Source: a virus
Reading direction: 5' to 3' (one strand)
Virus record (IMG/VR): IMGVR_UViG_3300036857_000088
Location: 1 to 56,185 of that record
DNA: 56,185 nt
Position numbers and translations under genes: made by a program
In this document: positions 1-7,304 of the stretch, piece by piece
How positions within the stretch are numbered: the stretch's first letter is position 1
How the letters are laid out: each line of letters begins with the position of its first letter
The notes under the pieces: model-generated
Seen by the model: the letters and a program-made list of their open reading frames with translations, nothing else
Told to the model about the DNA's origin: nothing
Database searches by the model: none

Positions 1-503
1 CCGTGTACCTCGACTCGGTCGCGCGTCGCGAGAAATCGCACAACGCTGCTGTCGCTGGTGCTAAGGCACGGTGGAAGCGACAGCCCGAACCGGCGACCAC
101 CGCGCCCGCGACGCCGACTCCGATCGTCTCGCCGCCCGTCGACTTCACCGTCACGACCAAGAACTACCCGGCGGTCGAGCAGTTCGCGAACGACCGGACC
201 GAGTACCGCGCGACGCTCGACCGGGCGCTCACGCGCGTGCTCAAGGGGCTCGGCCCCGACAGTCTCGCCGGCTTTGCTGCCGTCGTTGGTGCCGCGCTTC
301 AAGGCATGGACGGCCCGCAGCTCTCGTTCGCCGAGATGCACACCGCGCTCGCCGATTGGTGCGACAACAACGGCAGGCTCGAAAAGAATGCGCTGCGCGC
401 CTACTGGCGCGGCGCGAAATCGAACGGCGCGAACGCGTCGAACGGTCGCACCTCCTTCCGCCGCCCGCCGTCGAATGGCGCGGGCGATCACTTCGGACTC
501 TAA
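1..503 (+). CDS. Hypothetical replication-operon protein, 3' part of a gene split by the window edge
   Basis: The reading frame is open from base 1 and ends at a TAA at 501-503. Joined to the fragment at 56110-56185 it gives one in-frame 192-aa protein (25 residues, one Thr codon across the junction, 166 residues). A basic segment (residues AKARWKRQP) and a Pro/Ala/Thr linker precede a compact C-terminal region. I do not recognise the family. Its position directly before a DnaC-like loader suggests a replication-initiation or loader-partner role, which is inference. GTG at 3 is a possible internal start only if the molecule is not circular. Confidence 0.7.
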   Translation, partial: VYLDSVARREKSHNAAVAGAKARWKRQPEPATTAPATPTPIVSPPVDFTVTTKNYPAVEQFANDRTEYRATLDRALTRVLKGLGPDSLAGFAAVVGAALQGMDGPQLSFAEMHTALADWCDNNGRLEKNALRAYWRGAKSNGANASNGRTSFRRPPSNGAGDHFGL

Positions 504-518
504 CCCCTGAACCACCCG

Positions 519-1409
519 ATGGAATCCCGAGACAAAGGCCAGCCCACGCACATCGGTGCCGCTATGACGCTCGAAAAGCGCACCGGCGAGTGTGGCAACT
601 GCCACCACGACCTATCGCAGACCAAGTGGGGCAACATCTGGATGCCGCTCTACTGCGAGCCGTGCTACGCGACGCTCGAAGCCGCGCGCGAGAACCAAGA
701 ACGCGCCGACAAAGAAGCCGAACGCCGCACGCGCGCGCTCGACTCGCTCGACATCCCGCTCCTGTACCAAGACGCCACGCTCGACACGTTCGAGATTGCC
801 CACCGGCTCACGACCGGCGACGCGCTCGCCATCCACGAACGCGCCCAGCAGATCGAGAAGCAGGCCCGCGTGCTCCAGCTCGCGCGCCGGTATCTCGGCT
901 TGTGGGAGGAGCGGCGCGACCGGGACAAGCGATTCGAGTTCCCGCATATCGCGATCTTCGCCGGCGAGCCCGGCACCGGCAAGGGCCACATCGCGTGGGC
1001 TATCGCGCGCGCGGTCGCAGTGTGCCACGGCGACACGGTGAAGTTCGCCGTGCTGTCGGACGCCATCCGCGACATTCGCGAGGCGTGGAAGCAACGCGCT
1101 GGCGAAGGCCCGAGCGAGCGCGCCCGGCTCGAAGCGTACCGCCGTCCCCAACTCCTCATCATCGACGAGGTGTCGAAGCACGCGTTCCACGGCGAGCCCT
1201 CGCAGCACTTGTACGACCTCGTGGCATGGCGCGAGCAACGGCTCCAGCCGACCATCATCACGACCAACGAGAAGTCGAAAGACCTCGCCTCGTTGCTCGG
1301 CCCCGCGCTCGTCAGCCGCGCGAAGGGCTGGGGCGGCGTGTGGGACTTCGGCGAGGCGGACTACCGCGTGCAGCGGCGCGAGGCGCGACGCGCAGAGAGG
1401 GCCGCATGA
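519..1409 (+). CDS. DnaC-like helicase loader ATPase
   Basis: 296 aa. A zinc-ribbon-like N-terminus (CGNC near residue 25 and a CEPC pair near 50) leads into an AAA+ core with Walker A GEPGTGKGH (residues 149-157, K155) and Walker B LLIIDE (212-217). A TTN sensor-like motif follows near 248. The layout fits IstB/DnaC-type loaders, which place replicative helicase on DNA. The window has no helicase or DNA polymerase gene, so host enzymes are probably recruited. ATG at 564 is an alternative start. The stop overlaps the next start (ATGA). Confidence 0.85.
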   Translation: MESRDKGQPTHIGAAMTLEKRTGECGNCHHDLSQTKWGNIWMPLYCEPCYATLEAARENQERADKEAERRTRALDSLDIPLLYQDATLDTFEIAHRLTTGDALAIHERAQQIEKQARVLQLARRYLGLWEERRDRDKRFEFPHIAIFAGEPGTGKGHIAWAIARAVAVCHGDTVKFAVLSDAIRDIREAWKQRAGEGPSERARLEAYRRPQLLIIDEVSKHAFHGEPSQHLYDLVAWREQRLQPTIITTNEKSKDLASLLGPALVSRAKGWGGVWDFGEADYRVQRREARRAERAA

Positions 1410-2035
1410 GCCTCCTCTCCACCGCCCGCATGAAACGCTGCGAGCATTGCGGCCACGCCACGCTCACCCGACCGGATGAAACGCCGGTCGGTGACAAGGT
1501 GCTCATGGCGATCACCAAAGACCTCGACGGTGCCCCGCACGACTGTTGGGAGTTCTTCGAGGCGCTGTTCGGCCCCGAGGTGATCGACTCCGCGAAGGCG
1601 CTCGCCCACAAGCTCGGCGTGACGCCGTCGACACTCACGTCGCGCTTTTGGCGCGCTGGGTTGCCGTCGCCGAAGATGTACGTCACGCACGCGCTCCTCG
1701 TCCGCGCCGCGCATCTGCTCGAGCAACCCGACCTGTCCGTGTCGCGCGTCGCGCTCGAGCTGCACCAATCGTCGGCGCAGTCGTTCACGCGCACCATCCG
1801 CACGTTCACCGGCCTCACCGCCGCGCAGTTCCGCAAAACCGTGAACGGCGACACCGCGCTCGACGTGTTCCGCCGCGAGCTGATTCTGCCGCACGTCGGC
1901 GCGCTCAAGGAGTTCCACCCGCTTCACGCCACCGAGCTGAACGCCGGCGGCGCCACCAAGCGCGAGACGGCCGCCGAGAAGTCGGCCCTCGCGTACGCCA
2001 ACCACATCCCCGATACCGGAGAAGCAGTCGCATGA
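1406..2035 (+). CDS. AraC-type HTH transcription regulator
   Basis: 209 aa, starting at an ATG that overlaps the loader stop. A CxxC pair sits at 12-15. Residues 61-90 (AKALAHKLGVTPSTLTSRF) and 110-143 (SVSRVALELHQSS ... FTGLTAAQF) match the two helix-turn-helix units of an AraC/XylS DNA-binding domain, including the Phe-x-Arg ending. No sensor domain is visible. Because it lies in the early replication operon, it is a candidate activator of the late (family A) promoters, whose -35 element departs from TTGACA. That role is inference. Confidence 0.7.
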   Translation: MSLLSTARMKRCEHCGHATLTRPDETPVGDKVLMAITKDLDGAPHDCWEFFEALFGPEVIDSAKALAHKLGVTPSTLTSRFWRAGLPSPKMYVTHALLVRAAHLLEQPDLSVSRVALELHQSSAQSFTRTIRTFTGLTAAQFRKTVNGDTALDVFRRELILPHVGALKEFHPLHATELNAGGATKRETAAEKSALAYANHIPDTGEAVA

Positions 2036-2496
2036 GGATACTGGAATTGATGCAGCCGAACGACAGCGGGCGCTCGCTCGTGCCCAACACCTCGCCGTGG
2101 CCCGATTACTACGGCGACGTGCGGCGGTTCAACATCGCCACGTCGGGCACCGAGCACGCCCGCGCGAGCGTCGGGTTCCCCGACAACCCGCAAGTCACCG
2201 AGACGCGGCTCAAGCTCATCGAGGAAGAAGTCACCGAGCTGCGCGAGGCGATCGAGGCGGGCGACATCGTCGAAGTGGCGGACGCGCTCGCCGACATCCT
2301 GTACGTCACCTTCGGCGCGTTCGCCGCGTTCGGGATCGACCCGGCCGACGTTCACCGCGAGGTGCATCGCTCGAACATGGCGAAGCTCGTCGACGGCAAG
2401 GTCATTCGCCGGGGCGACGGGAAGGTGCTCAAGCCCGAAGGCTGGACGCCGCCCGACATCGCCGCCGAGCTACGGAAGCAAGGCGCGGACGTGTAA
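2032..2496 (+). CDS. MazG/HisE-like NTP pyrophosphohydrolase
   Basis: 154 aa; ATGA overlap with the previous stop. Residues 58-118 form an all-alpha NTP-PPase (phosphoribosyl-ATP pyrophosphohydrolase-like) domain with metal-binding EExxE at 65-69 and ExxD...D at 81, 84 and 88. Such phage enzymes hydrolyse nucleoside triphosphates to monophosphates, in nucleotide-pool control or alarmone removal; the substrate cannot be read from sequence. It is followed by a coupled exonuclease gene. Confidence 0.8.
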   Translation: MRILELMQPNDSGRSLVPNTSPWPDYYGDVRRFNIATSGTEHARASVGFPDNPQVTETRLKLIEEEVTELREAIEAGDIVEVADALADILYVTFGAFAAFGIDPADVHREVHRSNMAKLVDGKVIRRGDGKVLKPEGWTPPDIAAELRKQGADV

Positions 2497-3248
2497 TGCT
2501 GCTCCTCGTCGACGGGTCCAATATCCTCATGCGTTGCGCGTTCGGCGGTGATACGCCGCCCGAACGCTCGACGCCGATCGCTGTCTCGCTCATCGAGCAC
2601 GCCGCGAACCAGCTCAAGGCGACCCATCTCGTCATCGCGATGGACTCGTCGACGGCGCCGTCGTGGCGGAAGCTCGAGTACGACGCGTACAAGGCCCACC
2701 GCAAAACCTCGACGGCGCCGTGGCTCACGTTCGGCCGCATGGCGTTCGCCGAGCGCGGGTGGCACATGGAGGAGCACGCCGGGTTCGAGGCCGACGACGT
2801 GCTCGCGACGATCGCCACGCGAGCGCCGGTCAACACCACGGTGCTGTCGAGCGACAGCGATTTGTTGCCGCTCGTGTCGCGCGGGATCACCGTTGTCCGC
2901 CCGATGCCGGGCGGCCAGCTCCGCGCGAAGTCGCCGGCCGACGTGACGGCGAAGTACGACATCCCCGCGCCGTCGCTGCTCGTCGATTGGAAGGCGATGG
3001 TGGGCGAGCCGGGCGATGGCGTGCCCGGCGTCCCCGGGATCGGCCCGCGTCGCGCGTCGACGCTCCTGAAAGTGTGGGGGCCGCTCGAGTCGATCATCAC
3101 CGCCGGCCAAGGCAACATGGACAAGCACTCGGCGATCGTCGCCGAGCATGCCGATGTGGCGCGACGCGCGCTCCGTCTCGTGACACTTCGCACCGACGCG
3201 CCGGTCCCCCCGATCACGCCCAAACTCTGCCGGCTGTTAGCCGGTTAG
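2496..3248 (+). CDS. 5'-3' exonuclease / flap endonuclease
   Basis: 250 aa; TAATG overlap. It has the PIN-like FEN fold motifs: D6 near the N-terminus, D50, YKAHR (66-70) in the arch region, EADD (98-101), DSD (120-122), and a helix-hairpin-helix with GVPGIGPRRA (178-188) after D174. This is the length and order of Pol I 5'-nuclease and T5-type FEN proteins, which remove RNA primers and flaps. It is the last gene of the replication operon. Confidence 0.9.
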   Translation: MLLLVDGSNILMRCAFGGDTPPERSTPIAVSLIEHAANQLKATHLVIAMDSSTAPSWRKLEYDAYKAHRKTSTAPWLTFGRMAFAERGWHMEEHAGFEADDVLATIATRAPVNTTVLSSDSDLLPLVSRGITVVRPMPGGQLRAKSPADVTAKYDIPAPSLLVDWKAMVGEPGDGVPGVPGIGPRRASTLLKVWGPLESIITAGQGNMDKHSAIVAEHADVARRALRLVTLRTDAPVPPITPKLCRLLAG

Positions 3249-3284
3249 CATGTTCTAATTTTCGCGTAAATTTTCCCCGATTTC

Positions 3285-3316
3285 CTGCTGACATCTGTTG
3301 CGCTCGGTGGTAGATA
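3285..3316 (+). promoter_or_regulatory. Family A promoter A1
   Basis: CTGCTGAC (3285-3292), 18 nt, then TAGATA (3311-3316). This is the same element and exact spacing seen at seven other sites. It drives the gene at 3358 and the RecU-like operon. The leader has no attenuator. Confidence 0.7.
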
Positions 3317-3357
3317 GTGCCCCATACGGAATACGCCTGTTCTCACCGAGCGCACAC

Positions 3358-3618
3358 ATGGACACCGACAAGAACGAGAACGTCGACCCGAAAGTCCGTC
3401 GCCTCCCACCCAAGCTGCCCGAGGGCGGCGTGTTCGTCGCAACGGACCGCGTGGTGAAGGGCGAGGACGGCAAGTGGATGCGTCAGCGATTCCAGCGCAT
3501 CAACCCGAGCCGCCGCGCCGCGAAGGAATTGGGCCTCACCGGCCGCCAGCTCAAGAAGCTCCGCCGCGCCGCCAACCGTGCCGCTCGCACGGCCACGTTA
3601 GATAACCCGGCCAAGTGA
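3358..3618 (+). CDS. Small basic hypothetical protein
   Basis: 86 aa, rich in Lys/Arg, with RRAAKELGLTGRQLKKLRRAANRAAR in the second half, which suggests nucleic-acid binding. The start at 3358 was chosen because it follows the leader ...ACCGAGCGCACACATG, which resembles other start contexts here; an ATG-like start at 3298 lies inside the promoter and is rejected. It is the first gene of the A1 operon. Confidence 0.6.
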   Translation: MDTDKNENVDPKVRRLPPKLPEGGVFVATDRVVKGEDGKWMRQRFQRINPSRRAAKELGLTGRQLKKLRRAANRAARTATLDNPAK

Positions 3619-4316
3619 CACGGCGCAGGAAAGCCGCCGCCGCGACGGTGCTCGACATCGCGCAGGGACGCGTTCCGAAGAAAGACCCGGGCGCGCAGCT
3701 CGCCGGCGCGCTCGCGCGCAAGTCCGGCATCGCACTCGAGGCGGCGCTCGCGCTCATCAACGATTGGTACGATAAGCACGGCGTCGCCGCCATCGAGAAG
3801 GTCAACCCGCCCGTGCATGGCTGGGGCGATTCGCTCCACGTGGGCGCGTCGACGGTCGACTACACCGGCACAATCAAGGTCATGCCGCCCCGGTACGAGG
3901 ACGCCGCGCTCCGTCGCGGCATCGCGTTCGACGCGAAGAAGGTGACGGGCGCCGCGTCGTTCGGCCTCGATCACGTTGGCGCCGGGAAGAACTACGCGAA
4001 GAACCGCATGCGCCTCGCGGCGCAGATCAACTATCTCCGTGGGCTCCGCGACCGCCACGGATACGTCGTCGGGTTCCTGCTCTACTGCGACGACCTTGAG
4101 ACGGCGTGGTGGATCGGCGCCGAGCATCTCGACGCGCTCGCACGAGGCGAATCGGTCGCGATCCGTACCAAACCCCGCGCGACGAAGGCCGATCCGACAC
4201 CCGCCGTCGTGCATCATCACCCGCACATCGCTGCTCCGCTCGACCGCGCCGCCATTCCGCAGATCGGAACGCGTCGCCCGTTGCTCGATTACCTCAGTCT
4301 CACCGTCCCGAGATGA
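3615..4316 (+). CDS. RecU-like Holliday-junction resolvase
   Basis: 233 aa, GTG start overlapping the previous TGA. Motifs match the RecU/PRFA endonuclease fold: VDYTG (D82), IAFDAKK (D106, K108), and HVGAGKNYAKNRMRLAAQINYL with Q137, followed by the YVVGFLLYC strand. RecU-type enzymes cleave four-way junctions, helping to resolve recombination or replication intermediates before packaging. Residues 1-75 are a phage-specific extension. Confidence 0.72.
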   Translation: MTRRRKAAAATVLDIAQGRVPKKDPGAQLAGALARKSGIALEAALALINDWYDKHGVAAIEKVNPPVHGWGDSLHVGASTVDYTGTIKVMPPRYEDAALRRGIAFDAKKVTGAASFGLDHVGAGKNYAKNRMRLAAQINYLRGLRDRHGYVVGFLLYCDDLETAWWIGAEHLDALARGESVAIRTKPRATKADPTPAVVHHHPHIAAPLDRAAIPQIGTRRPLLDYLSLTVPR

Positions 4317-4771
4317 CCGCACCGACTATGCAAAACCAAGGACTCTCGCTCGTCCGCGACGCGTCCGCCCGCTTCCACGGCTGGGCGTCGCTGCATGACA
4401 TGGTCTGCCCCCGTGGGCATCACATCCGCCAAGATGCGCTCGTGCTCGACCACGGCGCGATCCGATGCACCTGCCGCGATCCGCTCAACACCGGCGACGC
4501 CACCGGCCGCGCGCGACACGCCGCCGGGTTCGGCCCCGAGTGCGGCACGTGGCTCTACGTCATCGGCTCGCTGACGTGGAACGTCCACATCGACGAGAAC
4601 GGCACCGAGCACATCGAGGTCGGCGACAGCGTGTACGTCGCCGAGGTCACGCGCGCCGAGCTGACGCAGATACGCGCGCAGCGCATGTCGGTCGACAGGG
4701 TCGTCGCCTTCCTTGGCCTGCCGCGCTACACGTCGACGGGCCGCAACGGTCGAAAGCTGGGGGACAAATGA
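4313..4771 (+). CDS. Hypothetical protein with Cys/His-rich segment
   Basis: 152 aa; ATGA overlap with the resolvase. CPRGH, CTCRD and PECG segments between residues 25 and 80 suggest a metal site. An acidic beta-rich stretch (HIDENGTEHIEVGDSVYVAEV) follows. Not recognised. ATG at 4328 is an alternative start. Confidence 0.55.
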   Translation: MTAPTMQNQGLSLVRDASARFHGWASLHDMVCPRGHHIRQDALVLDHGAIRCTCRDPLNTGDATGRARHAAGFGPECGTWLYVIGSLTWNVHIDENGTEHIEVGDSVYVAEVTRAELTQIRAQRMSVDRVVAFLGLPRYTSTGRNGRKLGDK

Positions 4772-5070
4772 CAACGCGCATCGGGTGGCCGCTCATCTGG
4801 ACGCTCATCGGACTTCTCATCGTGCTGTGCGAAGGGATCGCGGTCGGTCAGGCGCGACCGGGCGACACGCTCAGTGAGACGATTCGGAACTTTGTCCGGT
4901 TCGACGCGATCGGGCGCTTGATCTTCTTGCCGCTGTGGTGCTGGCTGACGTGGCATTGGGTGCTTCGGCCTCAGCCCGACACGACGGCATCGTGGCGCGA
5001 CGTGGTCGCACTCGTGCTCGGGCTCGCGTGGGCGCTCGTCGAGCTGTGGAAATACCCGAAGGGTCTATAA
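4768..5070 (+). CDS. Small membrane protein
   Basis: 100 aa; ATGA overlap, with GGGGGAC upstream. Three hydrophobic segments are visible: roughly residues 6-25, 47-65 and 76-92. Last gene before the A2 promoter. Function unknown; it could be an auxiliary holin or an exclusion protein. Confidence 0.6.
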   Translation: MTTRIGWPLIWTLIGLLIVLCEGIAVGQARPGDTLSETIRNFVRFDAIGRLIFLPLWCWLTWHWVLRPQPDTTASWRDVVALVLGLAWALVELWKYPKGL

Positions 5071-5072
5071 TC

Positions 5073-5104
5073 CTGCTGACTCGTTCGTCCCGGCGCCCTA
5101 AATT
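5073..5104 (+). promoter_or_regulatory. Family A promoter A2
   Basis: CTGCTGAC (5073-5080), 18 nt, TAAATT (5099-5104). It sits directly after the membrane-protein stop and drives the modification cassette through an attenuated leader. Confidence 0.75.
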
Positions 5105-5108
5105 GCCC

Positions 5109-5127
5109 GGGACAACACAGTGACCGG
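5109..5127 (+). promoter_or_regulatory. Conserved leader box of family A operons
   Basis: GGGACAACACAGTGACCGG starts about where transcription should begin. Near-identical boxes occur at 8561, 23969 and 38024, each between a family A promoter and a terminator hairpin. Possible RNA or DNA target for an antiterminator (inference). Confidence 0.6.
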
Positions 5128-5133
5128 CCCCGG

Positions 5134-5179
5134 CCCCGCCTCGATGCGCCACGCGCTCGACGGCGGGGTTCGTCTTTTT
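5134..5179 (+). terminator. Leader terminator / attenuator
   Basis: Stem CCCCGCC (5134-5140) with GGCGGGG (5162-5168), then TTCGTCTTTTT. It lies between promoter A2 and the first start codon (5191), so it would block the operon unless regulated. Confidence 0.65.
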
Positions 5180-5190
5180 ACCCTGCGACC

Positions 5191-5805
5191 ATGACCGTTT
5201 CGAGCATTCCCTTTCGTTCGCCGCCCGTCACGTGGAACAATGGCCGGTACGACATCGCCATCGGCGTCGTCCCGGTCACGTGGCTTAAAGAGGCCGAGTA
5301 CAACCCGCGCACGATGTCGGACCAAGGCCGCGACGCACTCGAGCGAGGGCTCGACGCGTTCGGCATCGTCGACACGCTCATCGCCTGCGAGGACGGACAC
5401 CTCTTGGGCGGCCACCAGCGCCTCATCTCCGAGCGTCGCCGCGGCGCCATCGACGTGCCGGTGTTCGTCGTGTTCGGGCTCACGCTCGAGCAACGGCAGA
5501 CGGTCAACATCCTGCTGAACAACCCGAGCGCCCAAGGTCAGTGGGACTTGCCCAAGCTGACCGCGATCCTCTCCGAGCTGGACGCCAACGGGTTCGACGC
5601 GACGCTCACCGGGTTCACGCACGAGGAGCTGGCGAAGCTGTTGGGCCACGAAGGCCCGCAGATGGAGGAGCCGGGCGACGCCGACAGCGAAATCATCGAC
5701 GCGACCTTCGACGTGGTCGTGTCATGCGCGAGCGAGGCCGACCAGCGCGAGCTACTCGAGCGACTCACGGGGGAGGGGCTCAAATGCCGCGCGCTCACGT
5801 TGTAA
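5191..5805 (+). CDS. ParB-like nuclease-domain protein
   Basis: 204 aa. Residues 20-110 carry the ParB/Srx N-terminal fold: EYNPR (36-40), a helix with LERGLDAFGIVDTLI, then GHLLGGHQRL (69-78), and QRQTVNILLNNPSAQGQWDL. There is no HTH or dimerisation domain, so it is not a plasmid partition protein. Stand-alone ParB-fold proteins in phages often neighbour DNA-modifying genes. It overlaps the next gene by 22 nt and belongs to the A2 operon. Confidence 0.8.
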   Translation: MTVSSIPFRSPPVTWNNGRYDIAIGVVPVTWLKEAEYNPRTMSDQGRDALERGLDAFGIVDTLIACEDGHLLGGHQRLISERRRGAIDVPVFVVFGLTLEQRQTVNILLNNPSAQGQWDLPKLTAILSELDANGFDATLTGFTHEELAKLLGHEGPQMEEPGDADSEIIDATFDVVVSCASEADQRELLERLTGEGLKCRALTL

Positions 5806-6917
5806 GAACGTCGCCCGTCGTTCGGACGGGCCGCGTGCAGCAAGTCGAGGGCATGTTCGACGTGCCGCCGTCCGAGAAGTCGACCGTCGAGTGGGACGTG
5901 AACCTGCCGCTCGACGAGCAGCCGTGGCACGTGGGGCTCATCGTCGGGCCGTCCGGCTCGGGCAAGTCGACCGTCGCGCGCGAGCTGTTCGGCGGCGACA
6001 TGGTGGGCGCGCTCGAATGGCCGAGCGACCGCGCCATCATCGACGCGTTCCCGAGCGACATGGGGACGCGCGAGGTCGTGGCTGCGCTCAACTCGGTGGG
6101 CTTGGGCTCACCGCCGGCGTGGCTCCGCCCGTTTCACGTTCTCTCAAATGGCGAGCAGTTTCGGGCGACCGTCGCGCGAGCACTCGCCGAGCGCCGCGAC
6201 CGCATGACGGTCATCGACGAGTTCACGTCGGTCGTCGATCGCCGCGTGGCGCAGATCGGAAGCGCCGCCGTCGCCAAGGCGGTGCGTCGCGCCAACCAAC
6301 GGTTCGTCGCCGTCACGTGCCACTACGACGTGCTCGATTGGCTCCAGCCGGATTGGGTGTTCGAGCCCCACGCCAACAGCTTCGCTTGGAGGTCGGTTCA
6401 ACCCCGCCCCAAGCTCAGTCTCGAGGTCCGTCGGGTCGATCGCGCCGCATGGCGCGTGTTTAAGCACCATCACTATCTGAGCGGCGAGTTGCTCGCGAGC
6501 GCGAAGTGCTACGGCGGGTTCATCGACGACCAGTGCGTCGCGTTCGCCGCCGTGCGCGTGTTCCCGCACGCGCATCGCACCAACATCATCATGGGCCACC
6601 GGCTCGTCGTCCAGCCCGATTGGCAGGGGTTAGGGATCGGTGGCCGCATCGACGACGCGCTCGGCGCGTTCCTGTATCAACGCGGGTGGGCGTACCACAA
6701 CGTCGTCGCGCACCCCGCGATGAAAGCCTACTACTCGCGGTCGCCGCGGTGGAAGCTCCACTCCGCGTCGGTCAAGCCGTCGACGGGCCGACGCTCGACG
6801 ATTTCGCTCGGCAAGTCGAACAACGACCCGCGCAAGCTCTCCACGTCCACGTTCGTGTATGTGCCGCCTGCTGGCACGCCGCGCCCGACCGAGCGCGTGC
6901 CGTATGCGACGCTCTAA
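5784..6917 (+). CDS. ABC-ATPase fused to GNAT acyltransferase domain (Mom-like candidate)
   Basis: 377 aa. The N-terminal ABC-type ATPase has Walker A GPSGSGKST (55-63), signature-like LSNGE (120-124), Walker B MTVIDE (141-146) and an H-loop His180. The C-terminal GNAT domain (about 213-330) begins FKHHHYLSG (227-234), has the acyl-CoA pyrophosphate loop QGLGIGGR (281-288), then HPAM and SRSPRWK (318-324). The HHYLxG start recalls phage Mu Mom, a GNAT-fold DNA adenine modifier; this similarity is from memory. ATPase-GNAT fusions next to ParB genes recur in phages. No membrane segment, so it is not a transporter. Confidence 0.75.
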   Translation: MPRAHVVRTSPVVRTGRVQQVEGMFDVPPSEKSTVEWDVNLPLDEQPWHVGLIVGPSGSGKSTVARELFGGDMVGALEWPSDRAIIDAFPSDMGTREVVAALNSVGLGSPPAWLRPFHVLSNGEQFRATVARALAERRDRMTVIDEFTSVVDRRVAQIGSAAVAKAVRRANQRFVAVTCHYDVLDWLQPDWVFEPHANSFAWRSVQPRPKLSLEVRRVDRAAWRVFKHHHYLSGELLASAKCYGGFIDDQCVAFAAVRVFPHAHRTNIIMGHRLVVQPDWQGLGIGGRIDDALGAFLYQRGWAYHNVVAHPAMKAYYSRSPRWKLHSASVKPSTGRRSTISLGKSNNDPRKLSTSTFVYVPPAGTPRPTERVPYATL

Positions 6918-6928
6918 CCCATAGGCCG

Positions 6929-7303
6929 ATGAAAACCTTTGTCAGCTCGAAAATCCACGGCATCCGCGTCACGGACAAAGCGGTCCGCTATCACGGCTCG
7001 GTGTCGATCTGCCCGCACCTCATGCGGCGCGCCAACATTCAGGAATACGAACAGGTCCACCTCGTGAACCTGACGAACGGCGAGCGTTGGATCACGTACG
7101 CGATCCCGGCCGAAAGCGTCGGCGCGTTCACGCTGAACGGCGGCGGTGCTCGGCGCGGTGAAATCGGCGACGAGTTCGTCATCATGGCCTACGAGACGAC
7201 CGAGCACTACGTGCCGGCGCGCGTCGTTCACACCGACGACCAGAACAACATCCGCCGCGAGTTCGACTACATCGCCGGCGAGTCGGGACCGCGCGAGGGC
7301 TAG
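6929..7303 (+). CDS. panD: Aspartate 1-decarboxylase (PanD)
   Basis: 124 aa, the normal length of PanD. Every hallmark is present: K8 in SSKIH, Y21-H-G-S24 at the self-cleavage site (Gly23-Ser24 gives the pyruvoyl group), NGERWITYAI with R53 and Y57, NGGGA at 70-74, and GDEFVIMAY. PanD turns L-aspartate into beta-alanine, a CoA precursor. Start ATG at 6929, 11 nt after the GNAT stop. A phage copy beside a CoA-transferase and a CoA-dependent acyltransferase suggests beta-alanine is made for that cassette; boosting host CoA is the alternative. Maturation in some bacteria needs a GNAT protein (PanZ), so help from the adjacent GNAT domain is possible. Confidence 0.9.
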   Translation: MKTFVSSKIHGIRVTDKAVRYHGSVSICPHLMRRANIQEYEQVHLVNLTNGERWITYAIPAESVGAFTLNGGGARRGEIGDEFVIMAYETTEHYVPARVVHTDDQNNIRREFDYIAGESGPREG

Positions 7304-7304
7304 C

